From positions 1 to 15,260 of the forward strand of contig JAJXVQ010000016.1 of the NCBI GenBank assembly GCA_021782065.1: a stretch of 15,260 nucleotides of DNA, in the 5' to 3' direction. Below the pieces are notes generated by a model. That model made no database searches. It saw nothing but the letters and a program-made list of their open reading frames with translations, and was not told the origin of the DNA. This DNA is from Pseudomonadota bacterium. GTDB lineage: Bacteria; Pseudomonadota; Gammaproteobacteria; UBA1113. Numbering within the stretch: the stretch's first letter is position 1; each line of letters starts with the position of its first letter. Shown one piece after another: positions 8,035-14,570 of this stretch. Made by a program: the position numbers and the translations under genes.

Positions 8035-9426
8035 ATGAGCCAAAAAACACGTACAGAAAAAGATAGCATGGGCAGCATCGAAGTCGCAAGCAACCGTTAT
8101 TGGGGCGCACAAACTGAGCGCTCTATACACCATTTCTCTATAGGCAACGACCTTATGCCCGATGGTTTGATCCGTGCTTTTGCTATTTTAAAAAAAGCTG
8201 CAGCCTTAACCAATCATGACTTAGGCAAATTATCAGAACATAAAATGCAACTCATTTGCCAAGCAGCCGATGAAATTTTAGCCGAAAAATTAGGCGATCA
8301 TTTTCCATTGCGTGTGTGGCAAACCGGCAGTGGTACGCAAACGAACATGAATGTCAACGAAGTAATCGCTAATCGCGCCATTGAAATCGCGGGTGGCGTT
8401 TTGGGCAGCAAAGATCCCATACATCCTAATGACGATGTTAATATGTCACAATCTTCCAACGATACCTTTCCGACGGCAATGTACATCGCGGCTGCCAGCA
8501 GTATACACAACGAAGTGTTACCTGCCTTAATAACCTTACGTGATAGCTTTTTAGAAAAAGAAAAAGCCTATCAACAGTTGGTTAAAATTGGCCGTACCCA
8601 TTTGCAAGATGCGGTACCATTAACTTTAGGACAAGAGTTCTCCGGCTATGTGGCACAATTAAACGATGGTATTTCTTATCTTACGATGACTTTAAAGGGC
8701 TTATATCCATTAGCCATAGGCGGCACAGCAGTAGGTACAGGTTTGAATACACATCCCGAATTTGCTGAGCGTGCGGCTAGCCATATCGCAGAACTAGCCA
8801 AATTACCTTTTATTTCTGCACCCAATAAATTTGCTGCCTTGGCCGCACACGATGGCCTGGTGATGGCGAGCGGCGCGTTACGTACCGTGGCGACTATATT
8901 AATGAAAATAGCCAATGACATACGCTGGCTGGGTTCCGGCCCACGTTGTGGTTTAGGCGAACTCATTTTACCCGCCAATGAACCCGGTTCCTCCATTATG
9001 CCCGGTAAGGTCAATCCTACTCAATGCGAAGCCCTTACCATGGTGTGCGTACAAATCATGGCAAATGATACTGCGGTGGCTTTTGCCGGTTCGCAAGGTA
9101 ATTTTGAATTGAATGTTTATAAACCGGTGATGATTTACAATTTTTTAAAATCCGCAGAATTGATGCGCGACAGTTGTCGCAATTTTAAAGTATTTTGCAT
9201 TGATGGCTTAGAAGTCGATGAAAAAAAACTGCAATATTATGTAGACAATTCTTTAATGTTAGTCACCGCTTTAAACCCAGTTATTGGTTATGACAAAGCC
9301 GCTAAAATCGCTCACACTGCTCATATACAGAATATATCGCTGAAAGAAGCGGCAATACAACTAGGCTTTTTAACTGCAGCAGAATTTGATAACGCAGTGC
9401 GACCGGAAGAAATGACACACCCGTAA
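8035..9426 (+). CDS. fumC: Class II fumarate hydratase
   Basis: FumC interconverts fumarate and L-malate in the TCA cycle. It is the iron-independent, oxidation-resistant homotetrameric enzyme of the cytoplasm. The protein has 463 residues (E. coli FumC 467). The superfamily signature [13 protein letters not shown] starts at residue 318 and contains the catalytic serine; [17 protein letters not shown] carries H189, equivalent to the family's catalytic histidine; [14 protein letters not shown] and [18 protein letters not shown] are the other active-site segments. These motifs, with the start [19 protein letters not shown], fit fumarase rather than aspartase or argininosuccinate lyase. The ATG has AAGG 10 bases upstream. 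It is divergent from glnE and is followed at once by a perfect hairpin. No fumA-type gene is in the window, so this may be the main fumarase, but that cannot be told from here. Confidence 0.97.
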   Translation: MSQKTRTEKDSMGSIEVASNRYWGAQTERSIHHFSIGNDLMPDGLIRAFAILKKAAALTNHDLGKLSEHKMQLICQAADEILAEKLGDHFPLRVWQTGSGTQTNMNVNEVIANRAIEIAGGVLGSKDPIHPNDDVNMSQSSNDTFPTAMYIAAASSIHNEVLPALITLRDSFLEKEKAYQQLVKIGRTHLQDAVPLTLGQEFSGYVAQLNDGISYLTMTLKGLYPLAIGGTAVGTGLNTHPEFAERAASHIAELAKLPFISAPNKFAALAAHDGLVMASGALRTVATILMKIANDIRWLGSGPRCGLGELILPANEPGSSIMPGKVNPTQCEALTMVCVQIMANDTAVAFAGSQGNFELNVYKPVMIYNFLKSAELMRDSCRNFKVFCIDGLEVDEKKLQYYVDNSLMLVTALNPVIGYDKAAKIAHTAHIQNISLKEAAIQLGFLTAAEFDNAVRPEEMTHP

Positions 9427-9429
9427 AAT

Positions 9430-9451
9430 TGGGCGCTTGATGAAGCGCCCA
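9430..9451. terminator. Hairpin terminator candidate after fumC
   Basis: A perfect 9-bp stem, TGGGCGCTT with AAGCGCCCA, encloses the loop GATG, four bases after the fumC stop codon. Read on the minus strand the stem is followed by AATTTTACGG, a short T-tract. On the plus strand it is followed by AGAATTAAGA, with no T-tract. It therefore fits best as an intrinsic terminator for minus-strand transcription arriving from the gene at 9497, while probably also protecting the fumC mRNA end. Confidence 0.65.
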
Positions 9452-9496
9452 GAATTAAGATACACGCATCTTTAGTAGCTCTGGAAAGACCTGCCA

Positions 9497-9859
9497 CTAG
9501 GACAGCCTGCAAAAACTAAAATCATTGCGCGTCTGTTCAGCTGCGGTTTCCGCCTTCAGCTGTTGGTACATCTGCTTGTATTGAGTTACCAACGGCGCGA
9601 CTTCCCCAGTCCTGTAATATCCTTTACCAGCATTATTAGGCTGACCAAAATCAAGCCTAACCTTCAGATACTTTTCAGGAGAACTTGTTTCTCCAGCAAG
9701 AAGCATACAGCATGCATTGTGTGACATAAGGCCAAGCTGTTCAAATCCATAGGTATAAGTCTTTATCCTATTCCTTGGCAATGGTTGTAATCCATTTTCT
9801 AATAAAAACAGGAGTACCGCAGGATGATTTATCTTTTGGTCAGGCTCGTAATCCAACAT
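9497..9859 (-). CDS. Hypothetical protein, ankyrin-like start
   Basis: This is a 120-residue ORF I do not recognise. The N-terminal part, NHPAVLLFLLENGLQPLP followed by a second helix pair ending MSHNACCMLLAG, has the helix-turn-helix feel of one ankyrin-type repeat; the rest is polar, with GKGYYRTGEVAPLV and a glutamine/alanine-rich helix. There is no signal peptide or membrane segment. The only start is ATG at 9859; it has no visible ribosome binding site, and an in-frame stop lies 25 bases upstream. Frame and composition agree with a coding region, but it could be a fragment of a larger ankyrin-repeat protein. It lies 42 bases downstream of the secreted-protein gene on the same strand and may be read from its promoter. 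Confidence 0.5.
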   Translation of the reverse strand: MLDYEPDQKINHPAVLLFLLENGLQPLPRNRIKTYTYGFEQLGLMSHNACCMLLAGETSSPEKYLKVRLDFGQPNNAGKGYYRTGEVAPLVTQYKQMYQQLKAETAAEQTRNDFSFCRLS

Positions 9860-9901
9860 TGAACTATTAAATACGCGCTGATTTTAATATACAACTACAG
9901 C

Positions 9902-10444
9902 CTAGCAAACTTTATCCCACATCGAATTCACCATTTGCAACAGATCAGCACGTTCGTTTTCTGATGGTAATGCCCAGCTCAAGGTATACAGCGTTGTGCC
10001 ACAGCGCCACTCTACACGACCGGGCCAAAAGCTACCCATGGCGTGACTAGGAGTATAATAAACCACGCCGCCTTTAGGCAAAACAACTCTTTGTGTTAAT
10101 TCTTGGTTTTGCATGTCGAAATAAATCGTAGGGTTACCCTGTAATTCCGTGCTAACATTTCCTGCATTGCAATACTGTGCGCCATGACAATTCGCAGCAT
10201 TATCAAAGGAAAGAATATAGTCAGAAGTATTGGCCTTATGCTCTGCACTAACAAAATAACGCGAATTAGCGGCAGGTGCTGGCACGAGGCTAGGAACAGC
10301 AACCTTATTTACTTTTAAAGATGCTATAGCTTGCGTAAGCCCCTGGGTCGCCTTATCTGTGGCCATCAGGGATGCTGCCGCATAAGCAGAAAAGCATATA
10401 CCTAAGGCGGATAATAAAAAATAGTGGTATTTTACCCATTTCAT
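9902..10444 (-). CDS. Secreted hypothetical protein with four cysteines
   Basis: The protein has 180 residues from the ATG at 10444. An upstream ATG at 10492 would add 16 residues, but the lower start has an excellent ribosome binding site and leaves a typical signal peptide: KWVKYHY, a hydrophobic core (residues 9-20) and a likely cleavage after AYA or AAA near 22-24. The mature part holds four cysteines (C86, C92, C148, C180), enough for two periplasmic disulfides. Recognisable pieces are ILSFDNAANCHGAQYCNAGNV (78-96 region), LPKGGVVYYTPSHAMGSFWP and RVEWRCGTTLYTLSW. From memory such C-GA-C / GxxYY / EW-x-Y patterns recur in hypothetical exported proteins of Legionella and relatives, but I cannot name a family. 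It is divergent from uspA. The protein is probably periplasmic or secreted, and its function is unknown. Confidence 0.75.
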   Translation of the reverse strand: MKWVKYHYFLLSALGICFSAYAAASLMATDKATQGLTQAIASLKVNKVAVPSLVPAPAANSRYFVSAEHKANTSDYILSFDNAANCHGAQYCNAGNVSTELQGNPTIYFDMQNQELTQRVVLPKGGVVYYTPSHAMGSFWPGRVEWRCGTTLYTLSWALPSENERADLLQMVNSMWDKVC

Positions 10445-10450
10445 TGCTGT

Positions 10451-10459
10451 CTCCCCCCT
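10451..10459 (-). promoter_or_regulatory. Ribosome binding site fixing the start at 10444
   Basis: The minus strand reads AGGGGGGAG, six bases before the ATG at 10444. This near-ideal Shine-Dalgarno sequence selects this codon over the in-frame ATG at 10492 and makes the protein begin with its signal peptide. Confidence 0.8.
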
Positions 10460-10525
10460 AAAACAAAGCAGACCTGTTCCTTTTTTAAGCAAAACGCCCC
10501 CTGGCGCTCATATTCTAGATCTTGT

Positions 10526-10555
10526 ATTATACTGTAAGTCCGTCTATCATGTCAT
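10526..10555 (-). promoter_or_regulatory. Candidate promoter of the secreted-protein gene
   Basis: The minus strand reads ATGACA (10555-10550), an 18-base spacer and a perfect TATAAT (10531-10526). Transcription would start near 10519, giving a leader of about 75 bases. The -10 lies inside the palindrome GTATTATAC, so the other strand also offers TATTAT or TATACT towards uspA, but without a good -35. Confidence 0.5.
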
Positions 10556-10566
10556 TAATTATTTTT

Positions 10567-10571
10567 AGGAG
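10567..10571 (+). promoter_or_regulatory. Ribosome binding site fixing the uspA start
   Basis: AGGAG lies seven bases before the ATG at 10579. The longer reading from the ATG at 10522 would add 19 residues unlike any universal stress protein, so 10579 is the start. Confidence 0.85.
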
Positions 10572-10578
10572 CTTAATT

Positions 10579-11010
10579 ATGCATTCTTACACCCACATTA
10601 TGTTTTGCACTGATTTAAGTGAGCACAGCCTTATATCTGCGCATCGAGCTATAGAATTAGCCAAAAAATTCTCGGCAAAACTGACCATGATACACGTGGT
10701 AGAATCTTTACCGGCTTACGCCAGTGGCTATTTAGGGGTTGCCGATGTAGAACGTGAATTGGTCGACACCGCGAAAAAAGAAATGAAAAAAATTGGCGCT
10801 ACATTGAATATTCCTAGTGAAAATCAAGTTTTAGTCGTAGGCAATCCAGCCCTGGAAATTTTCAACAAGGCCGAAGCCTTGGGTGTAGATTTGATCGTCA
10901 TCGGCAGCCACGAAAAACATGGTTTAGGCCGTTTACTGGGCTCCAACGCGGGTGGTATTTTACACAAAGCACATTGTGATGTGTTGACGGTTAAAATTCA
11001 AGCAGAATAG
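10579..11010 (+). CDS. Universal stress protein, UspA family
   Basis: This is a 143-residue single-domain cytoplasmic Usp protein. Family members form dimers, many bind ATP, and they are induced in stress or growth arrest. The sequence begins HIMFCTDLSEHSLISAHRAIELA, the usual first strand with D12 and following helix. VGNPALEIFNKAEALGVDLIVIGSH (88-111 region) and CDVLTVKI at the end complete the fold. The ATP-binding signature G-x2-G-x9-G-S/T appears as G109-S-H-E112-...-G121-S122, so the second glycine is replaced by glutamate. This may weaken or change nucleotide binding. It is divergent from the secreted four-cysteine protein and followed by a strongly folded intergenic segment. Several usp paralogues usually exist, so no specific symbol is given. 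Confidence 0.93.
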   Translation: MHSYTHIMFCTDLSEHSLISAHRAIELAKKFSAKLTMIHVVESLPAYASGYLGVADVERELVDTAKKEMKKIGATLNIPSENQVLVVGNPALEIFNKAEALGVDLIVIGSHEKHGLGRLLGSNAGGILHKAHCDVLTVKIQAE

Positions 11011-11094
11011 CCATTCATTTATAGAACGCGCCCCGGACAATTGCAGGGGCGGTTCGTGGATCGCCTCTGAATTAACACGAATGATTATGAATGG
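11011..11094 (+). other. Possible structured RNA, three-way junction, in the uspA 3' region
   Basis: The first 84 bases after the uspA stop can close into one domain. The outer stem is CCATTCAT (11011-11018) with ATGAATGG (11087-11094), 8 bp. The second stem is AAC-g-CGCCCC (11025-11034) with GGGGCGGTT (11046-11054), 9 bp with one bulge. The third is CGTG (11055-11058) with CACG (11076-11079), extendable to 6 bp (TTCGTG/CACGAA) if it takes TT from the second stem. No T-tract directly follows the strong second stem, so it is not a plain terminator. I do not recognise a known riboswitch or ribozyme core. It could be a 3' UTR element, a small RNA or a chance fold. Confidence 0.35.
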
Positions 11095-11129
11095 ATGGAA
11101 AACCACTTTTTCTTTTATAGAGATAACGC

Positions 11130-11681
11130 ATGAAATTGTTTTTTGATTTTGTTCCTATATTCGTTTTTTTTCTAGCCTATAAATTTTTCGGTATTTTTGT
11201 CGCCACAACTGCCGCAATTTTCTGCAGCTTTATACAGCTGGCCTTTTATTGGTTTAAATTCCGCCGCATTGACACCATGACCTTGGTTTCTTGCGTTATC
11301 ATCACCGTGCTAGGCGGTTTTACCTTGCTGCTACACAACGTCATGTTTATCAAATGGAAACCCACTATCCTCTATTTTGTTTTTGCACTGGCGCTGTTAT
11401 TAAGCGGTTTTTTTGCCAAGCAATCTTTGTTACAACGCATGTTGGGCCAAACTTTAAAATTACCAGCAGCGATTTGGCAACGCTTAAATTATATTTGGGT
11501 AGTTTTTTTCATGTTCCTGGCAACTCTTAATCTATATGTAGCCTATCACTTTTCAACCAGCGCCTGGGTTAATTTCAAATTATTCGGCATTATGGGTTTA
11601 ACGCTATTATTTCTACTAGCTCAAGGTCTCTATATCGCCAAATTTATCGAAGCATCTAATATTAAAGGTAATGAATCATAA
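11130..11681 (+). CDS. yciB: YciB inner-membrane protein (septation protein A family)
   Basis: The protein has 183 residues (E. coli YciB 179) and spans the inner membrane about five times. In E. coli YciB takes part in envelope integrity and interacts with elongation and division proteins; older names are IspZ and septation protein A. The family start KLFFDFVPIFVFFLAYK is clear, followed by the charged FKFRRIDTMTLVS, LGGFTLLLHNVMFIKWKPT and the C-terminal NLYVAYHFSTSAWVNFKLFG. These are the hallmarks of PF04279. The ATG at 11130 has only a weak GAGA-type ribosome binding site. The stop TAA shares one base with the ATG of the bolA-like gene, so the two are translationally coupled. This yciB-bolA pairing is common in gammaproteobacteria. 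Confidence 0.95.
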   Translation: MKLFFDFVPIFVFFLAYKFFGIFVATTAAIFCSFIQLAFYWFKFRRIDTMTLVSCVIITVLGGFTLLLHNVMFIKWKPTILYFVFALALLLSGFFAKQSLLQRMLGQTLKLPAAIWQRLNYIWVVFFMFLATLNLYVAYHFSTSAWVNFKLFGIMGLTLLFLLAQGLYIAKFIEASNIKGNES

Positions 11682-11941
11682 TGTCTACACAAACACTGAA
11701 AGAAATTAAAAGTCGCTTGATTAATGCCTTGCAACCTTCTTCATTGGAAGTATTAGACGATGCCGCCGCACATCGAGGTCACCTCGTTGCTGATAGCGAA
11801 CAAGGCCATTTTACCGTCATCATTTCCAGCGCCCATTTTGTTACCCTATCTTTAGTGGACAGCCATAAACTCGTTTATCAAGCCTTAGGTGACTTATTAC
11901 CAAGCAAAATCCATGCGCTTAAAATTAAAATAATAAAGTAA
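11681..11941 (+). CDS. BolA family protein
   Basis: This is an 86-residue member of the BolA/IbaG family. These small proteins pair with monothiol glutaredoxins to bind [2Fe-2S] clusters and act in iron-sulfur trafficking and stress response. Typical pieces are LQPSSLEVLDDAAAHRGH (17-34), HFTVIISSAHF (43-53) and the helix LVDSHKLVYQALGDLL (58-73) with H62 as the conserved C-terminal histidine used in cluster binding. The final IHALKIKI strand is also typical. The length is nearer to IbaG (89) than to E. coli BolA (105), but the LEVxD-xxxHxGH pattern is BolA-like. It is coupled to yciB by a one-base overlap. Its stop codon is the first part of the long inverted repeat that follows. Confidence 0.93.
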   Translation: MSTQTLKEIKSRLINALQPSSLEVLDDAAAHRGHLVADSEQGHFTVIISSAHFVTLSLVDSHKLVYQALGDLLPSKIHALKIKIIK

Positions 11942-12105
11942 AATCTGCTCTGCATTTATACCGTAAAAATACTCTATGTAATTCACACATACTTTTTATA
12001 CGTAATCGGCCATATTGTGTTTGTCAATGCACCCTGTTTTAATCCCACAAAATATGAGCTCAAACAAAGCGGAAGTAAAAGACGGTGTAAATAAAGCAGA
12101 TTTTT
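11940..12105. repeat. Long imperfect inverted repeat with internal hairpins, MITE-like
   Basis: The gap after bolA is enclosed by a long inverted repeat. AAAATCTGCT (11940-11949) pairs fully with AGCAGATTTT (12095-12104), and ATTTATACCG (11954-11963) pairs with CGGTGTAAAT (12083-12092) with one G-T wobble; the internal loop is CTGC opposite AA. Inside are TATGT (11975-11979) with ACATA (11987-11991), flanked by near-complementary A- and T-tracts, and CATATT-GTG (12011-12019) with CAC-aa-AATATG (12046-12056). A TA dinucleotide lies at each outer edge, as with IS630/mariner-type MITEs. It holds no ORF. It could be a MITE, a structured RNA or a large terminator; the 3' arm is followed by a T-tract. 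Confidence 0.55.
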
Positions 12106-12153
12106 ACCTGATTTTTAACACCACAACATCAATTCCTAACCGGAGAGCATTCC

Positions 12154-12519
12154 ATGACTGATAGACTCCTTATTTCAAGCTTACAAGACCTCTGTTGGGC
12201 ACTAGAACCCATAGCCCAACAATTACCACTCTTAATTCACCCTACGCATCCCTATCAACCTTTATTGAGTTTATTAGAACGCAATATTGTGGAAATATGC
12301 ATTCTACTGGAAAACAATAAATCTAACCTGGATTTTTCTGTATTGACGAGGCGTATTGCTGAATTGACACATTTGATCATCTTAATGCGCGATTATGTTT
12401 TTGATAGCATTGGCGATGAAAGGGTAGATTCACATTTAACGCAAATAAAGGAAGGTTTAGAGCATATAGTAGGATTAATGACACCCTCATCATTGATGCA
12501 AAACGAAGCAGTAGCATAG
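12154..12519 (+). CDS. Hypothetical helical protein
   Basis: This is a 121-residue protein I do not recognise. It is predicted by eye to be almost entirely alpha-helical and soluble: a leucine-rich N-terminal pair (LISSLQDLCWALEPIAQQLPLL), a second pair (LLSLLERNIVEICILLENN), a third (LTRRIAELTHLIILMRDYVF), and a last amphipathic helix near 93-108. It lacks a signal peptide or a true membrane segment. GGAG (12142-12145) is eight bases before the ATG, a good ribosome binding site, which supports a real gene. It is separated from bolA by the inverted-repeat element and converges on the DEAD-box helicase gene. It may be a small cytoplasmic partner protein; nothing more can be claimed. Confidence 0.7.
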   Translation: MTDRLLISSLQDLCWALEPIAQQLPLLIHPTHPYQPLLSLLERNIVEICILLENNKSNLDFSVLTRRIAELTHLIILMRDYVFDSIGDERVDSHLTQIKEGLEHIVGLMTPSSLMQNEAVA

Positions 12520-12532
12520 CTTTTGTCTCTGA

Positions 12533-12606
12533 GCCGTGACCGTTAGGGAGAGCGGCATTTCCCAATCCCTGACGGTCGCGGCGCGGAAGCGCTATTTTGC
12601 TTTTTT
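12533..12606 (+). terminator. Terminator region between converging genes
   Basis: A 17-bp stem is formed by 12533-12549 (GCCGTGACCGTTAGGGA) and 12566-12582 (TCCCTGACGGTCGCGGC), with a 16-base loop and only two non-Watson-Crick pairs. In the plus-strand RNA both are G-U wobbles; in the minus-strand RNA they become A-C mismatches. A second small hairpin, GCGC-GGAA-GCGC (12581-12592), is followed by TTTT and TTTTTT (12595-12598, 12601-12606). The set best fits termination of the plus-strand gene ending at 12519, and overlaps the last codons of the helicase gene. Confidence 0.6.
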
Positions 12607-14541
12607 AGGTGTTGCTCGCGGTGCACGCGGCGGACGTGTAGTAACAGCCCCGCTCGTGCTTGCCCGGGCTTTACGCACTGCAGGCTTGCGCGCTGCTGGT
12701 TTTGCAGCCCGACGCATAGCCAAACCACCTTCTCTCTCGGCTGATCTAGCCCCGTTACGATCTCGACCTTCTTCTGTAGTCCTACTCGCTGCGCGACCAC
12801 GATTTTCACTGGGTCTGTCGCCAAAAGAACTACGTCTGTCATCGCTTTTGTCGCTAGGACGGCTACGTCTGTCGTCGGCTCTGTCGCTAGGACGGCTACG
12901 TCTGTCGTCGGCTCTGCCGCTAGGACGGCTACGTCTGTCGTCGGCTCTGTCGCTAGGACGGCTACGTCTGTCGTCGGCTCTGTCGCTAGGACGGCTACGT
13001 CTGTCGTCGGCTCTGTCGCTAGGACGGCTACGTCTGTCATCTGATCTATCACTAGAGCGACTACGTCTGTCGTCAGCTCTATCGCTAGGACGACCGCGTC
13101 TGTCGTCGTCACCTCTAGGGCTTCTAGCAGGAGCACGTTCACTCCGCCCGCGGTCACTGAAAGATAATCTATCTCTTCTAGGCGCGGATCCACGCGTTTC
13201 ACCTTCTTCTTGCCGTGCTGGTTTTTGATTGCTAGTAGCACGAGCGCTAGCACGTTGATTATTTTGTACGATAAAGGCTAGAGCAGCAGCTAATTCTCTA
13301 GCATCGCAATCCATGTCGTCGATAATCGTGTCGATCAAGGCACGATGATTTTCCAAGTTCTCTTCAGACATAATGGTTGCCAATTGCTTTTTAAAGCTAT
13401 CCATACGGAATTTCTGCATTTGTGCGGTATGTGGCATTTTAACTTCTTCCATTCTACGTTTAATTGTGTTTTCGATTAAAGACAGCATGCGTCTTTCGCG
13501 CGGAGTTACGAATAATAACGCCGCTCCTTCGCGCCCGGCACGGCCCGTACGGCCTATGCGATGCACATAAGAATCGGGATCTTCAGGGATATCGTAATTA
13601 ATCACCAAACTAATACGGCCCACATCTATGCCCCTGGCTGCTACTTCAGTCGCCACCACGATATCTAGATCGCCATTTTTAAGCTGTCTTACGACTCTTT
13701 CACGCTCTTCTTGGCGCATATCGCCATTAATGGCCGCAGCCGCCAAACCGCGCGCAGCCAATTTAAGCGCTACTTCTGCCGAGCTGATTTTAGTACGGGT
13801 AAAGATTAAAGTGGCATCATTGTGTTCTAGCTCTAAGAATAAGGCCAGTGCATCCAATTTTTGGTTTGCAGGCACTATACAGAACTTTTGTTGAATCAAT
13901 ATAGCATCGTGTGATTTGGCTTTAATTTCAATGTGTGTAGGATCTTTCAAATAACGTTTGGTTATTTTAAGGATATTAGGTGCCATCGTCGCTGAAAACA
14001 AAGCCGTTTGATGCTTGTGTTTGATTTGATCGAGGATCCACTCTATATCTTCTATAAAACCCATATTGAGCATTTCATCGGCTTCATCTAAAACTACGGT
14101 GCGTATCGCTTCTAAGGATAAGCTGCCACGACGTAAGTGGTCCATAATCCGGCCCGGCGTACCCACCACCACTTGCGCGCCGCGTTGCAACGCTCTTAAT
14201 TGTGGCGCAAAAGCTTGGCCACCATAAATGGCCAACACTTTGAATTGCGGTAGATTTTTAGAATAATGGTAAAAGGATTCAGCTACTTGAATAGCTAATT
14301 CACGTGTAGGCACCAAAACGATAACTTGTGGCAAAGTACCTGTTACATCTATAGTGGTCAATGCGGGCAGTGCAAAAGCGGCGGTTTTACCCGTACCAGT
14401 TTGCGCTTGCGCCAATACATCGCCTCCTTGCAGTAAAATAGGGATGGTTTGTTCTTGTATAGCGGTGGGAACCTCGTAACCTAGCTCGCGTAAAGACGCA
14501 ACAATAGGCTCAGCGACCCCCAATTGGGAAAAATCAGACAT
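12592..14541 (-). CDS. deaD: DEAD-box ATP-dependent RNA helicase with Arg/Asp-repeat tail
   Basis: This 649-residue RNA helicase unwinds short RNA duplexes with ATP. DeaD/CsdA-type enzymes act in ribosome assembly and mRNA turnover, mainly in the cold. All core motifs are present: Q motif (FSQLGVAEPI, PTAIQEQ), AQTGTGKT (45-52), PTRELA (78-83), GG (107-108), TPGR (128-131), DEAD (152-155), SAT (183-185), ARGID (302-306) and HRIGRTGR (327-334). Residues 340-425 are the usual extension. After about 430 a DbpA-type RNA-binding domain is not evident. The tail is disordered: nine 11-residue repeats (479-577), then an Arg/Ala/Lys/Pro-rich end resembling histone H1-like tails. The ATG at 14541 has AGAGG upstream. 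The gene follows its own promoter and a terminator. The helicase call is certain; the deaD name is likely but RhlE-like naming is possible. Confidence 0.93.
   Translation of the reverse strand: MSDFSQLGVAEPIVASLRELGYEVPTAIQEQTIPILLQGGDVLAQAQTGTGKTAAFALPALTTIDVTGTLPQVIVLVPTRELAIQVAESFYHYSKNLPQFKVLAIYGGQAFAPQLRALQRGAQVVVGTPGRIMDHLRRGSLSLEAIRTVVLDEADEMLNMGFIEDIEWILDQIKHKHQTALFSATMAPNILKITKRYLKDPTHIEIKAKSHDAILIQQKFCIVPANQKLDALALFLELEHNDATLIFTRTKISSAEVALKLAARGLAAAAINGDMRQEERERVVRQLKNGDLDIVVATEVAARGIDVGRISLVINYDIPEDPDSYVHRIGRTGRAGREGAALLFVTPRERRMLSLIENTIKRRMEEVKMPHTAQMQKFRMDSFKKQLATIMSEENLENHRALIDTIIDDMDCDARELAAALAFIVQNNQRASARATSNQKPARQEEGETRGSAPRRDRLSFSDRGRSERAPARSPRGDDDRRGRPSDRADDRRSRSSDRSDDRRSRPSDRADDRRSRPSDRADDRRSRPSDRADDRRSRPSGRADDRRSRPSDRADDRRSRPSDKSDDRRSSFGDRPSENRGRAASRTTEEGRDRNGARSAEREGGLAMRRAAKPAARKPAVRKARASTSGAVTTRPPRAPRATPKKAK
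12811..13107 (-). repeat. 33-bp tandem repeat (9 units) in the helicase tail
   Basis: There are nine 33-bp units in frame. The unit from 13107 down to 13075 encodes DDRRGRPSDRA; the consensus in the middle is DDRRSRPSDRA. Units 3-7 (13041-12877) are almost identical at the DNA level (one base change turns S-D-R into S-G-R in unit 6), while units 1, 2 and 8 differ at a few sites and unit 9 (12843-12811, DDRRSSFGDRP) is degenerate. Near-identity in the centre points to recent expansion or homogenisation. Since 33 is a multiple of three, copy-number change would alter tail length without a frameshift. Confidence 0.95.
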
Positions 14542-14570
14542 GAAATACCTCTCTTTTAGATAGAAAGGTA

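Noticed and set aside
8676..9014. 112-codon minus-strand ORF inside fumC
   Set aside because: Shadow of the highly conserved fumC frame; no ribosome binding site and no recognisable protein.
10096..10302. 68-codon minus-strand ORF inside the secreted-protein gene
   Set aside because: Alternative frame of a gene with a much better start and signal peptide.
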